NCBI RefSeq assembly: GCF_002278135.3
Contig: NZ_CP029425.2
Coordinates: forward strand, 496,001-560,000
Reading direction: 5' to 3'
DNA: 64,000 nucleotides
Source of the DNA: Bradyrhizobium ottawaense
GTDB lineage: Bacteria > Pseudomonadota > Alphaproteobacteria > Rhizobiales > Xanthobacteraceae
The stretch's first letter is position 1; every line of letters begins with the position of its first letter. Shown in pieces: positions 1 to 10,189 of the stretch. The notes below the pieces were generated by a model. It was not told the DNA's origin. It searched no databases and worked only from the letters and a program-made list of their open reading frames with translations. The translations under genes and the position numbers were made by a program.

Positions 1-2173
1 AATTCCAGTTCAGGATGCTGCTGGTCTCGTCGGTCTGGATGAAGGCGTCGAGCGAGGTCTCGACGATGTTTCGGGCGAGTCGCTCGCTCTCGCGCAGCGA
101 TTCCTGCGCGAGCCGCGCTTCCGTCATGTCGCGTCCGACGAAGAAGAAGCGCTGCGCCTGCTCGGACCAATTGCCGAGCCAGGACAGCCAGACCTCGTGT
201 CCGTTCTTGTGGAAACAGCGGGTGTCGCCGAGCTTGGGGCGCTCGCCGCGCCGCAGCGCGCGCATGTCCTCGCGCGATTGCGCCAGATGGTCGGGATGAA
301 TGAAGTCCGCGCCGCTGCGGCCGATCATCTCGTCCGGCCGGTAGCCGAGAATGGTCTCGCTGCTCGGGCTGATCTGCGCGACATGGCCCCGCGGGTCCAT
401 GACCATGATCAGATCCTGCGAGGTATCGAAGATCTGTCGGCGCTCTTCGAGCTGCTGCTGCAGCTGCCGCTCGGCCCGCCGCGCCTCGGTGAGACTATGC
501 GCGGTCCCGGAGACGCCGATGATCTCGCCGGACGGCCCCCTGATCGGCGAGAGGCTGAGTGAGATCTCGACCGGCGTGCCGTCCTTGCGCAGGCGCACCG
601 TCTCGAACCGCTCGATCGACTCGCCCCGCGCGATCCGCGCCAGATAGTCCTTGCCATGCTCGCGCCGGTCGGGCGGCACGATGATCGCAGTGGATTTCCC
701 GATCGCTTCACTCGCCGAATAGCCATAGAGCCGCTCGGCGGCCGGATTCCAGCCCGTGATGATGGCGTCGAGCGTCTGCATCACGATCGCATCGTCGGAC
801 GATTCGACGGCGGCGCTGAACAACTGCTCGCGTGCCGCATGATGGCTTCGTGCGGCCTCGGTGCGGCGATGCTCCCGGATCTCGCGCTCGAGAGCGGCTG
901 TCTTCGCCCGCGTCTCTTCGACCATCTGGGCGAAAGCCCGCGCCAGCACGCCCGTCTCGCCGCTGGCATCGACGGGGATGTCCGCCTGCCGTCCGCGGCC
1001 GATCGCCTCCACGGCCGCGGTCAGGCGGCCGATCGGGCGGGTCAATGAGCGCGCCAGCAGCACCGCGAGCGCCGCTGCGGCGAGGACGGCGAGCACGCCG
1101 ACCAGCACGGACGTCTTTTGAATGGCGGCCGGCACCCGGCCGAAGACGGACGGGGGAATGGTCACGATGATTGCGGTCCATTCCTTGCCCGCCAGCAGCG
1201 CCGGCGCGATCGCCGCGCCGGTCGGCCGGCCCGACGCGTCGGTCATGAGCCGCGTGGATAGGTCCGACGTGCCGGCCATGGCCGAGAAGAATGGAAAATC
1301 ATCGCGCCAGTTGGTGGGGCGGCCCTGCAATGAGGCGAATTCCCGCGCGCGATCGGGATGAACGAGATAATCGCCGTGCGAATTCACGACGTAGATCTCG
1401 CCACCCGAGCTCGCCGTCGAGCGGATGCGGTCGAGGGCCGGACGCATGTCGATATTGGCGATGATGATCCCGAACGGCTTGCCATTCGGCGTGAACAGCG
1501 GCGTAGCGACCCGCAGCGTCGGAGTGTGCAAGACCGTGGTGCCCCCCTGGCGGGTCGCGAGATCGATCGGCGACACGTAAATCTCGCCCGGCGCCAGCCT
1601 CATCGTGTCCTGAAAGTAGGCTCGGTCGCCCTTGCGCTCCAGCTCGCTGTTGGGGACGATCCGCGCCGCTCCATGCGGGCCGGAGCGGTCGACGCGGACC
1701 AGCTCGCGCTGGTCGTCGTCGAGACCGATGATGCGAAACTGCCCGTAGCTGGGCTTGGCCTCGATCTCGGCTGCGAGCCGCGTCGCGATGCGGTCGCGCC
1801 AGGTCTGCTCTGTAACGCCGTCAAGGGGGTCAACTCCTCCGCCGAGACGGGCGCGGATCAGGCCGTTGATGGCCGCGGCAGAGCGATAGCCGATCAAATC
1901 GCCGCGGACTCCGGCAACATAGGATTCCAGGTTGGCCGCGAGCAGGCGTGACTGGGCCTCGACCCGCTCCAGGACGCGCGGAATGACCGCTTGCGTGGTG
2001 TTGCGAAAGCCGAGCCATCCGACTGCGGCCACGGTGACCGCCACCAGCAGGATCATCGCGATCGCCAGCCGCGTTGCGAGGGTCAAGCGGATGTTCGCAG
2101 GGCTTCCCGGATGACCGCGCCTGGTCTGGCCTGGAGCAGCGGCGCCCCCGTCATCGGTGGCCGGAGCTGACAT
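1..2173 (-). CDS. Membrane sensor kinase, dCache-HAMP-PAS(x3), 3' end outside window
   Basis: This is the N-terminal ~724 residues of a membrane-bound sensory protein; the 3' end runs off the window, so the kinase domain is expected but not seen. The ATG at 2173 overlaps the end of the response-regulator gene by 23 bp. A first membrane helix lies at about residues 36-54 (LAIAMILLVAVTVAAVGW). It is followed by a roughly 300-residue periplasmic double-Cache sensor (motifs such as DRAYFQDT and GDYLVHPD), a second helix near residues 345-370 and a HAMP linker (LARSLTRPIGRL). Then come PAS domains, the second containing DLIMVMDPRGHV and the third just starting at the window edge. Role inferred: sensing a small periplasmic ligand and signalling to the overlapping regulator. 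Whether it ends in a histidine kinase or a GGDEF domain cannot be decided here. Confidence 0.85.
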   Translation of the reverse strand, partial: MSAPATDDGGAAAPGQTRRGHPGSPANIRLTLATRLAIAMILLVAVTVAAVGWLGFRNTTQAVIPRVLERVEAQSRLLAANLESYVAGVRGDLIGYRSAAAINGLIRARLGGGVDPLDGVTEQTWRDRIATRLAAEIEAKPSYGQFRIIGLDDDQRELVRVDRSGPHGAARIVPNSELERKGDRAYFQDTMRLAPGEIYVSPIDLATRQGGTTVLHTPTLRVATPLFTPNGKPFGIIIANIDMRPALDRIRSTASSGGEIYVVNSHGDYLVHPDRAREFASLQGRPTNWRDDFPFFSAMAGTSDLSTRLMTDASGRPTGAAIAPALLAGKEWTAIIVTIPPSVFGRVPAAIQKTSVLVGVLAVLAAAALAVLLARSLTRPIGRLTAAVEAIGRGRQADIPVDASGETGVLARAFAQMVEETRAKTAALEREIREHRRTEAARSHHAAREQLFSAAVESSDDAIVMQTLDAIITGWNPAAERLYGYSASEAIGKSTAIIVPPDRREHGKDYLARIARGESIERFETVRLRKDGTPVEISLSLSPIRGPSGEIIGVSGTAHSLTEARRAERQLQQQLEERRQIFDTSQDLIMVMDPRGHVAQISPSSETILGYRPDEMIGRSGADFIHPDHLAQSREDMRALRRGERPKLGDTRCFHKNGHEVWLSWLGNWSEQAQRFFFVGRDMTEARLAQESLRESERLARNIVETSLDAFIQTDETSSILNWN

Positions 2174-2570
2174 CGGACCCCTCCGGCTCGCCTGCTTTCA
2201 GGCAGCCATCGACCGCGGCGAGCAGGGCGTCGGGCCGGAACGGCTTTTGCAAACTTGCCACCGCGCCGAGCTTGGTCGCCATCTTCAGGAAGTCCGGCTC
2301 CGCATAGGCATCCGGCGTGATCGAACGGCCGGAAATGACGATGATCGGAATGGCCGGAGCCAGCACCCGGATGTGACGCATCGTCTCCAGCCCGTCCATG
2401 CCGGGCATGAAGATGTCGAGAAACAGGAGGTCGAACCGGCTGGCCTCGAACAGCGCAAGTCCCTTGCGGCCATCGCCCGCGACGGTGACGTGATGACCGG
2501 CCCTCTCCAGGAGCAGCCGGATCGTGAGTTGGACGGCCGGGTCGTCATCCACGATCAGGATGTTGGCCAC
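2151..2570 (-). CDS. Single-domain response regulator (CheY-like receiver)
   Basis: A 139-aa stand-alone receiver domain. Visible family residues are the acidic pocket (ILIVDDDPAV), the phosphoacceptor Asp in LLFLDIFMPGMDG, the conserved Ser in IIVISGR and the Lys in LQKPFRPD. I chose the GTG at 2570 because GGAGG lies 9 nt upstream and the receiver begins at once; an in-frame ATG at 2615 would add 15 unrelated residues. No output domain follows, so it probably works by protein contact or as a phosphotransfer partner. The downstream sensor gene starts inside its last codons, which implies translational coupling and a cognate pair. Confidence 0.88.
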   Translation of the reverse strand: MANILIVDDDPAVQLTIRLLLERAGHHVTVAGDGRKGLALFEASRFDLLFLDIFMPGMDGLETMRHIRVLAPAIPIIVISGRSITPDAYAEPDFLKMATKLGAVASLQKPFRPDALLAAVDGCLKAGEPEGSDVSSGHR

Positions 2571-2719
2571 GTCTGAATTCCTCCGGGCCGGACAGGACGT
2601 CCCCACCGGCCGCAAATCAAACCATCAAAGACGAAATTGTTGCGCGGATTCAGCCCGGCCTGCAAGCACTTCGCGAACGTCCGGTGAATGCTCGCCTAAG
2701 CCGAAAACGGGGACGCATG

Positions 2720-2743
2720 CTTATGCACGGTTGCGTGCATAAG
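2720..2743. terminator. Hairpin downstream of the GntR gene
   Basis: Perfect 9-bp arms CTTATGCAC and GTGCATAAG enclose a 6-nt loop, 24 bp beyond the stop codon of the minus-strand GntR gene. No clear T-run follows on either strand, so it may be a weak terminator, an RNA-stabilising hairpin or a protein-binding palindrome. Confidence 0.4.
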
Positions 2744-2766
2744 GGTTCGTCAGGCTGGTGGTCTGT

Positions 2767-3480
2767 CTAATCGGTCAGATATTCCGGATAATGGCTCCGG
2801 ATCTTGTCGAGTTCGCTGAGCGTGCCCGACAAATGCTTGCGCAGATGCTGTTGCGCGGCATCGGAATCTCCGGCTTCGATCGCGCGGGTGATCAGCTTGT
2901 GGTGACGGACGATGTTCTGGGCCTTGCCGGGTGAGGGCAAATGCAGCCGGCGCAGCCGGTCGATATGTCCGCTGCGGCTGCGCACCAGCGTCCAGAGCTC
3001 CTGCTTGCCGGCCGCCGCATAAAGCTGGGCGTGAAAATCATTGTCGGCGGCGATGAAGCTCTCGAAGTCCCCGGCTTTCGCGAACTGCTGCTGAAGCGCG
3101 ATCACATGGTCGAGGCGGAGGACCAGGGCCTGGTCATGCTGCTCCGCGAGCAGCCGGACGATTTCGAGCTCCAGCGCCTGGCGCAGGAAATGCGCCTGCT
3201 CGGCGCGGCCGACATCGACCCGGCTGACCACGGTCGCGTGCTGCGGAAACACGTCCACGAGCCCTTCTTCCTCGAGCCGCATCAGGGCGTCGCGGATCGG
3301 CGTCGAGCTGACCCCGAATTGCGCGGCGAGATCCGTGCGCGACAGCGGCGAGCCCGGGGGCAGTTCGAGCGCGAGAATGGCGTTGCGCAGCCGCTCGAAC
3401 ACCTGCGGCGCGGCCTGCCGGGCCCGGTCGAGCCGCGCGCCGGGGCGGGCCGCGCGGGGCGCGGGATGGGCTGTTTCCAT
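2767..3480 (-). CDS. GntR-family transcriptional regulator, FCD subfamily
   Basis: A 237-aa regulator. A winged helix-turn-helix occupies about residues 25-90 (PPGSPLSRTDLAAQFGVSST, then PIRDALMRLEEEGLV). An all-helical FCD ligand-binding domain follows (residues ~95-220), with its acidic and histidine metal-site signature in AADNDFHAQLY and HHKLITRAIEAGD. FCD regulators usually bind carboxylic acids or sugar acids and repress adjacent catabolic operons. It is divergent from the transporter-dehydratase operon starting at 3575, and a perfect 24-bp palindrome lies between them. Repression of that operon and autoregulation are inferred from this layout. Confidence 0.9.
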   Translation of the reverse strand: METAHPAPRAARPGARLDRARQAAPQVFERLRNAILALELPPGSPLSRTDLAAQFGVSSTPIRDALMRLEEEGLVDVFPQHATVVSRVDVGRAEQAHFLRQALELEIVRLLAEQHDQALVLRLDHVIALQQQFAKAGDFESFIAADNDFHAQLYAAAGKQELWTLVRSRSGHIDRLRRLHLPSPGKAQNIVRHHKLITRAIEAGDSDAAQQHLRKHLSGTLSELDKIRSHYPEYLTD

Positions 3481-3507
3481 GGCGAGGGCTCCGGCGGACT
3501 TGCCTTT

Positions 3508-3531
3508 GATGCACTAATGCATTAGTGCATC
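3508..3531. promoter_or_regulatory. Perfect 24-bp palindromic operator, likely for the GntR regulator
   Basis: Arms GATGCACTAATG and CATTAGTGCATC are exact reverse complements with no spacer. The palindrome can also be read as two overlapping 12-mers of form TGCAnTAnTGCA. It lies 27 bp from the GntR start and 43 bp from the binding-protein start in a 94-bp divergent intergenic region, where an autoregulatory operator for a dimeric regulator is expected. Confidence 0.7.
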
Positions 3532-3574
3532 AGCAGGATCGCTCGTCAATGGCGGCCGGAGGAAACGAACAATT

Positions 3575-4594
3575 ATGATCAAGCCATTCCAGCGTGGCGC
3601 TGCCGCCATCGCCCTGATCGTCGCAACCGTGCTGGCGGCTTCGCCGGCGCGTGCGCAGCAGAAATCCGAGATCGCGCTGTCGCGCCAGCCCGGCATTTTC
3701 TACATGCCGAGCCACATCATGGAGAAGCTGAAGCTGATCGAGAAGCACGCAGCTTCACTCGGCCTCGCGGGCGTCACCACCAAATGGATCACCTTCTCCG
3801 GCGGCGGCGCGCAGACCGATGCGCTGCTCGCGGGCGGCGTCGACATCCTCAACACCGGCACCGGCAATCTTCTGCTGCTGTGGGACCGCACCCGCGGCGG
3901 CGTGAAGGGCATCGTCGCGACCTCGGCGCAGCCGATGACGCTGATCAGCCGCGACGCCAACATCAAGTCGATCAGGGATTTCGGCCCCTCCGACAAGATC
4001 GCGGTGCCGACCGTCAAGGTGTCGACCCAGGCGATCGTGCTGCAGATCGCGGCCGCCGAGGCCTTCGGCGCCGACCAATGGTCGAAGCTGGATGCCAACA
4101 CCGTTCAACTCGGCCATCCCGACGCTTATGCGGCGCTGTCCAATCCCAAGCACGAGGTGCACAACCACTTCTCCATCCCGCCCTTCACCTTCCTGGAGCT
4201 GAAGAACGTGCCGGGCGCGCATATCGTGCTGTCGTCGCCGGACGTGATGGGCGGGCCGCTCAGCCAGGCCCAGTTCTTCACCACCACCAAATTCGCCGAG
4301 GCCAATCCAAAGATCATCCAGGCCGTGCGCGACGCGACCAAGGAAGCGCAGGCCCTGATCCGCAGCGACACGAAGCAGGCGGTCGAGATCTACAAGGAGA
4401 TCACCGGCGACAAGACCTCGGTCGAGGAGTTGCTCGATCTGCTCAAGGAGCCCGGCATGATGGAGTGGAATCTCGAGCCGCAGGGCACGATGAAATTCGC
4501 TGCGCATCTGTTCAAGACCGGCACGCTGAAGAGCCAGCCCAAGGCCTGGACGGATTATTATCTCCCCGTCGCGCACGATCTGAAGGGCAACTGA
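3575..4594 (+). CDS. ABC transporter substrate-binding protein, NitT/TauT (SsuA/NMT1-like) type
   Basis: A 339-aa periplasmic binding protein. A Sec signal peptide is visible at residues 1-27 (GAAAIALIVATVLAASPARA, cleaved near AQQ). The mature part has the SsuA/NMT1 pattern: FYMPSHIMEK near the start, a glycine-rich TFSGGGAQTDALLAGGVDI ligand segment, and a two-lobed periplasmic-binding fold. It is the first gene of a plus-strand operon with an ATPase (ATGA overlap) and a permease. This transporter class usually imports sulfonates, nitrate, pyrimidine precursors or aromatic acids, whereas the downstream enzymes resemble sugar-acid catabolism, so the ligand is open. The ATG at 3575 is preceded by GGAGG about 11 nt upstream. 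Confidence 0.9.
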   Translation: MIKPFQRGAAAIALIVATVLAASPARAQQKSEIALSRQPGIFYMPSHIMEKLKLIEKHAASLGLAGVTTKWITFSGGGAQTDALLAGGVDILNTGTGNLLLLWDRTRGGVKGIVATSAQPMTLISRDANIKSIRDFGPSDKIAVPTVKVSTQAIVLQIAAAEAFGADQWSKLDANTVQLGHPDAYAALSNPKHEVHNHFSIPPFTFLELKNVPGAHIVLSSPDVMGGPLSQAQFFTTTKFAEANPKIIQAVRDATKEAQALIRSDTKQAVEIYKEITGDKTSVEELLDLLKEPGMMEWNLEPQGTMKFAAHLFKTGTLKSQPKAWTDYYLPVAHDLKGN

Positions 4595-5355
4595 TGGCGC
4601 TGCTCGACGTCAGCTCCGTGACGCTGCGCTACAAGACCTCCAGCGCAGTCGTCACCGCCACGGAGAGGGTGAGTTTCACGGTCGACAAGTCCGACCGCTT
4701 CGTGCTGCTGGGTCCGTCCGGCTGCGGCAAGTCGACCCTGCTCAAGGCCGTCGGCGGCTACATGACCCCGAGCGAGGGCCGCATGACCATAGGCGATCGC
4801 GAGATCCACGGTCCCGGCGCCGACCGGATGATGATCTTCCAGGAGTTCGACCAGCTCCTGCCGTGGAAGAGCGTGCTCGCCAACGTCATGTTTCCGCTGC
4901 TGACTGCGCGAAAACTGTCGCGCAGGGACGCCGAGGCCAAGGCACGGGCCTATATCGAGAAGGTCGGCCTCACCCGCGTGGTCGATGCCTATCCGCACAC
5001 GCTGTCCGGCGGCATGAAGCAGCGCGTCGCGATCGCGCGCGGCATGGCGATGGAGCCTGATATCCTCTTGATGGACGAGCCGTTCGCGGCGCTCGATGCG
5101 TTGACGCGCCGCACCTGCCAGGACGAGCTGCTCCAGCTCTGGAGCGAGACCAAGTTCACCGTGCTGTTCGTGACCCATTCGATTGCGGAGGCGATCCGCA
5201 TCGGCAACCGCATCCTGCTGCTGTCGCCGCATCCCGGCCGCGTCAAGGCCGAGGTGATCGACGTCGACAAGGTCTCGAACGAAGACGGCAGCGCCGGCCG
5301 GCTGGAGAAGGAGATCCACGATCTCCTGTTCGCCGGCGAAGCCACCGCGCATTGA
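4594..5355 (+). CDS. ABC transporter ATP-binding protein, SsuB/TauB-like
   Basis: A 253-aa nucleotide-binding subunit that energises uptake with the adjacent permease. It has a Walker A (LLGPSGCGKSTLL), a Q-loop (MIFQEFDQLLPWKS), the ABC signature LSGGMKQRVAIARG, a Walker B (DILLMDEPFAALD) and a switch His (LFVTHSIAEA). The true start is the ATG at 4594, which overlaps the stop of the binding-protein gene as ATGA; a longer in-frame reading extends upstream but only covers the preceding gene in the wrong frame. Confidence 0.93.
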   Translation: MALLDVSSVTLRYKTSSAVVTATERVSFTVDKSDRFVLLGPSGCGKSTLLKAVGGYMTPSEGRMTIGDREIHGPGADRMMIFQEFDQLLPWKSVLANVMFPLLTARKLSRRDAEAKARAYIEKVGLTRVVDAYPHTLSGGMKQRVAIARGMAMEPDILLMDEPFAALDALTRRTCQDELLQLWSETKFTVLFVTHSIAEAIRIGNRILLLSPHPGRVKAEVIDVDKVSNEDGSAGRLEKEIHDLLFAGEATAH

Positions 5356-5365
5356 GGAGCCTCTG

Positions 5366-6222
5366 ATGGGCGAAGCCAGGATATTGCTGCGGGCCGAACC
5401 GGTTGCTGCCATCGGCGCAGGCGAGGTCGAGCGCAAGCTGAGCGTGCTTGAGCTGTTGTGGAACGACGGCTTCGTCCGCAAGTCGGTGATCATCCTGTTC
5501 CTGGCGGCGGTCTGGGAAGCCTACGGCCTCACCCTCGACAATCCGCTGCTGTTCCCGACACTGCACGACACCGCGATCACGCTGTTCGACCGCGTCAAGG
5601 ACGGCACCATTCCGATGCGGGCCTGGACGTCGCTGAAAGTTCTGTTCATGGGCTATTCGGCCGGCATCGCGCTCGCCGCCATCTTCACCGTGCTCGCGAT
5701 CTCGACCCGCATCGGCACCGATTTCCTCGAGACTGTCACGGCGATGTTCAATCCGTTGCCGGCGATCGCGCTGCTGCCGCTGGCCCTGATCTGGTTCGGC
5801 CTCGGCAATGGCAGCCTCGTCTTCGTGCTGATCCATTCGGTGCTGTGGCCGGTCGCGCTCAACACCCATTCCGGCTTCAAGAGCGTGTCCAACACGCTGC
5901 GCATGGTCGGCCGCAATTACGGCCTGAGCGGCTTGCCCTACGTCGCAAAAATTCTCATCCCGGCCGCCTTCGGCTCGATCCTCACCGGCCTCAAGATCGG
6001 CTGGGCCTTTGCCTGGCGCACGCTGATCGCGGCGGAGCTGGTGTTCGGCGTGTCCTCGGGGCAGGGCGGGCTCGGCTGGTTCATCTTCGAGAACCGCAAT
6101 TTGCTCGACATACCCGCCGTGTTCGCGGGCCTCTTGACGGTGATCATCATCGGGCTCTTTGTCGAGAACCTGATCTTCCGCGCCATCGAGCGGAACACCG
6201 TGCAGAAATGGGGCACCCAATC

Positions 6223-6226
<4 letters not shown>
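5366..6226 (+). CDS. ABC transporter permease, SsuC/TauC-like
   Basis: A 286-aa integral membrane subunit with about six hydrophobic helices and a BPD_transp_1 core. The EAA-type cytoplasmic loop, which contacts the ATPase, is near KSVSNTLRMVGRNYGLSG. The N-terminal ~30 residues are a polar extension before the first helix (KSVIILFLAAVWEAYG). GAGGAG lies upstream of the ATG, 10 bp after the ATPase stop. Its stop overlaps the next start (ATGA at 6223), so the dehydratase is translationally coupled to the transporter, strong evidence that the imported compound is its substrate or precursor. Confidence 0.92.
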
Positions 6227-7962
<1,736 letters not shown>

Positions 7963-7970
7963 CCCACTGT

Positions 7971-8065
7971 CATTCCGGGGCGCGCCCCTTGGCGCGAGCC
8001 CGGAATCCATACTCCCGATCGTGGTTATGGATTCCGGGCCTGGCCCTGCGGGCCATCCCGGAATG
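7971..8065. repeat. Nested palindromic repeat, family A copy 1
   Basis: Outer arms CATTCCGGG (7971-7979) and CCCGGAATG (8057-8065) enclose a second perfect pair, GCCCGGAATCCAT (7998-8010) and ATGGATTCCGGGC (8027-8039). The same architecture recurs at 58016-58102. It lies between dehydratase and aldolase genes of one operon, so transcripts would carry a long two-stem structure there, perhaps affecting mRNA stability. Confidence 0.8.
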
Positions 8066-8087
8066 ATGAAAGAGAGAGTTCGACCAA

Positions 8088-8807
8088 ATGACAAAACTCA
8101 GCGAAGCCACCCGCAACAAGCTCAAATCCGTCTCCACGGCCACAGTGGCCACCGCCTTGTTCAAGCGCGGCCTGCGGATCCAGATGATCCAGGACGTGCA
8201 TCCGCTCGGTGCCGACCAGCCGACCATGGTCGGCGAAGCCTTCACGCTGCGCTACATGCCGGCGCGCGAGGATCTCAACACCATCGACGTCTTCAAGGAT
8301 CGCTCCCATCCGCAGCGCAAGGCGGTCGAGGATTGTCCGGCAGGCAGCGTTCTGGTGATGGACAGTCGCAAGGACGCGCGCGCGGCCTCGGCCGGCGCGA
8401 TCCTGGTGACGCGCTTGATGAAGCGCGGTGTCGCCGGTGTCGTCACCGACGGCGGCTTTCGCGATTCCGCCGAGATCGCCAAGCTCGGCATCCCCGCCTA
8501 TCACCACCGCCCGTCGGCGCCGACCAATCTCACGCTGCACCAGGCGATCGAGATCAACGTGCCCATCGGCTGCGGCGATGCGCCGGTGTTCCCCGGCGAC
8601 GTCATTCTCGGCGACGCCGACGGCGTGATCGTGATCCCCGCCCATCTCGCCGACGAGATCGCCAACGAAACCTTCGAGATGACGGCGTTTGAGGATTTCG
8701 TCACCGAGGAAGTCGGCAAGGGACGTGGCATCTTCGGTCTCTATCCCGCCACCGATCCGCAGACGCTCACCGACTTCGCGGAGTGGCGGAAGAAGAACGG
8801 CCGCTAA
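8088..8807 (+). CDS. RraA-fold protein, probable 4-hydroxy-2-oxoacid (HMG/CHA-type) aldolase
   Basis: A 239-aa RraA/MenG-fold protein. Although RraA homologues are often named RNase regulators, this one has Arg125-Asp126 in TDGGFRDSAEIA, matching the catalytic pair of the class II HMG/CHA aldolases, and the family's C-terminal GDADGVIVIPAHLADE. Such enzymes cleave 4-hydroxy-2-oxo acids to pyruvate plus an aldehyde or oxo-acid using a divalent metal. Position after an aldonate dehydratase suggests it cleaves, or otherwise processes, the 2-keto-3-deoxy product. It is 126 bp from the dehydratase, separated by a palindromic repeat, and followed by a terminator-like hairpin. Function is inferred from motif and context. 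Confidence 0.8.
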   Translation: MTKLSEATRNKLKSVSTATVATALFKRGLRIQMIQDVHPLGADQPTMVGEAFTLRYMPAREDLNTIDVFKDRSHPQRKAVEDCPAGSVLVMDSRKDARAASAGAILVTRLMKRGVAGVVTDGGFRDSAEIAKLGIPAYHHRPSAPTNLTLHQAIEINVPIGCGDAPVFPGDVILGDADGVIVIPAHLADEIANETFEMTAFEDFVTEEVGKGRGIFGLYPATDPQTLTDFAEWRKKNGR

Positions 8808-8835
8808 ACCAAAACGAACTCACGTCAAGAAACGA

Positions 8836-8861
8836 GCCGGCGCATCAAGCGCCGGCCTTTT
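8836..8861 (+). terminator. Rho-independent terminator after the aldolase gene
   Basis: Perfect 8-bp GC stem (GCCGGCGC / GCGCCGGC) with a 5-nt ATCAA loop, followed by CTTTT. It sits 28 bp after the stop at 8807 and before the lactonase gene, so it may end or attenuate the operon at this point. Confidence 0.75.
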
Positions 8862-8881
8862 AGCAAGCAGGGAGGATTTCA

Positions 8882-9973
8882 ATGAATTTCACGCGACGTA
8901 ACCTCATGGCCGCCGCCGGCGCAGCGGCAGCATCGACGCTTCTCGCCCGCGCCGCCGGCGCCCAGTCGTTCCCGTTCACGCCGAACCAGCGCTACCCCGA
9001 TCCCGCCGTCCAGATCCTCGATCCCAGCTTCGCAAAATACCGGCTCTATTCCTCGACGGTCGAGCAGGTCGCATCAGGCATGCGCTGGGCCGAAGGCCCG
9101 GCCTATTTCCCCGAGGGCGGCTATCTCCTGTTCTCGGATATTCCCAACAACCGGATCATGAAGTTCGACGAGAAGACCGGCCAGACCAGCGTGTTCCGCG
9201 CCAATGCCAATTACGCCAATGGCAATGCGCGCGACCGCCAGGGCCGTCTCGTCACCTGCGAGCACTCCGTGACCCGCCGCATCACCCGCACCGAGACGGA
9301 CGGCACGATCACCGTGCTCGCCGACAAGTTCGAGGGCAAGCGGCTGAACGCGCCGAACGACATCGTGGTGAAATCGGACGACAGCATCTGGTTCACCGAT
9401 CCGCTGTTCGGCATCAATGGCGAGTGGGAGGGCAAGAAGGAAAAGGCCGAGCAGGCCACCACCAACGTCTACCGCATCGCCAAGGACGGCAAGATCAGTG
9501 CCGTCCTCACCGACCTCGTCAATCCCAACGGCCTTGCCTTTTCGCCGGACGAGAAGAAGCTCTACATCGTCGAGTGGAAGGGCACGCCCAACCGCAGCAT
9601 CTGGAGCTACAATGTCGGCGACGACGGCGCGCTCAGCGGCAAGACCAAGCTGATCGACGCCGCCGACCAGGGCTCGCTCGACGGTTTCCGCGTCGACCGC
9701 GACGGCAATCTCTGGTGCGGCTGGGGCTCCAACGGCGCGCTGCAATCCGAGCCGACCGATGTCGGCGGCCGCAAGGTGTTTCAGCTCAAGGCCAGGCCCG
9801 AAGATCTCGACGGCGTCATGGTGTTCAACGCGGACGGCAAGCCGCTCGCCTTCATCAGGTTGCCCGAGCGCTGCGCCAATCTCTGCTTCGGCGGCCCGAA
9901 GAACAACCGGCTCTACATGGCGAGCAGCCATTCGGTCTATGCGCTGTATGTCGAGGCGCATGGAGCGGTGTGA
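8882..9973 (+). CDS. SMP-30/gluconolactonase-family lactonase, Tat-exported
   Basis: A 363-aa six-bladed beta-propeller lactonase. The N-terminus TRRNLMAAAGAAAAS followed by ARAAGAQ is a twin-arginine signal peptide, so the enzyme is predicted to be folded in the cytoplasm and exported to the periplasm. SMP-30/LRE motifs include EGPAYFPEGGYLLFSD, NGNARDRQGRLVTCEH, LNAPNDIVVKSDDSIWFTDP and DGFRVDRDGNLW; the Glu, Asn and Asp residues in these segments form the metal site of the family. It would hydrolyse a sugar lactone to the aldonate that the transporter imports and the dehydratase uses. GGGAGG lies upstream of the ATG. Confidence 0.87.
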   Translation: MNFTRRNLMAAAGAAAASTLLARAAGAQSFPFTPNQRYPDPAVQILDPSFAKYRLYSSTVEQVASGMRWAEGPAYFPEGGYLLFSDIPNNRIMKFDEKTGQTSVFRANANYANGNARDRQGRLVTCEHSVTRRITRTETDGTITVLADKFEGKRLNAPNDIVVKSDDSIWFTDPLFGINGEWEGKKEKAEQATTNVYRIAKDGKISAVLTDLVNPNGLAFSPDEKKLYIVEWKGTPNRSIWSYNVGDDGALSGKTKLIDAADQGSLDGFRVDRDGNLWCGWGSNGALQSEPTDVGGRKVFQLKARPEDLDGVMVFNADGKPLAFIRLPERCANLCFGGPKNNRLYMASSHSVYALYVEAHGAV

Positions 9974-9997
9974 GATATCTCGCGGCTCACACTCGAT

Positions 9998-10158
9998 GTC
10001 GTCCCGGACAAGCGCAGCGAAGCGAAGCGCCGATCCGGGACCCATAGAAACAGGGAGAAGTTTGGCGAAGATCGCCAGTTAGAAAGTCTTCCGGTACGGC
10101 TACCCGCACTCCATCGATACATCACGCGGTATGGGTCCCCGCCTTCGCGGGGACGACA
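9998..10158. repeat. Long composite repeat, family B copy 1
   Basis: Starts with GTCGTCCCGG and ends with a perfect hairpin-forming TCCCCGCCTTCGCGGGGA. Its middle shares AGTTTGGCGAAGA, AAAGTCT, CATCGATA and GCGGTATGGGTCCC with 14992-15132. It fills a convergent gap between the lactonase and peptidase genes and probably serves both as a transcription end structure. It is an interspersed repeat rather than coding sequence. Confidence 0.75.
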
Positions 10159-10189
10159 GCGGAAGGTGTTGCGACGGCTGCGGCTAACG

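Noticed and set aside
5458..6222. Upstream extension of the dehydratase frame through the permease gene
   Set aside because: The extra 255 residues are a +2 reading of the permease; the ATGA at 6223 is the natural start.
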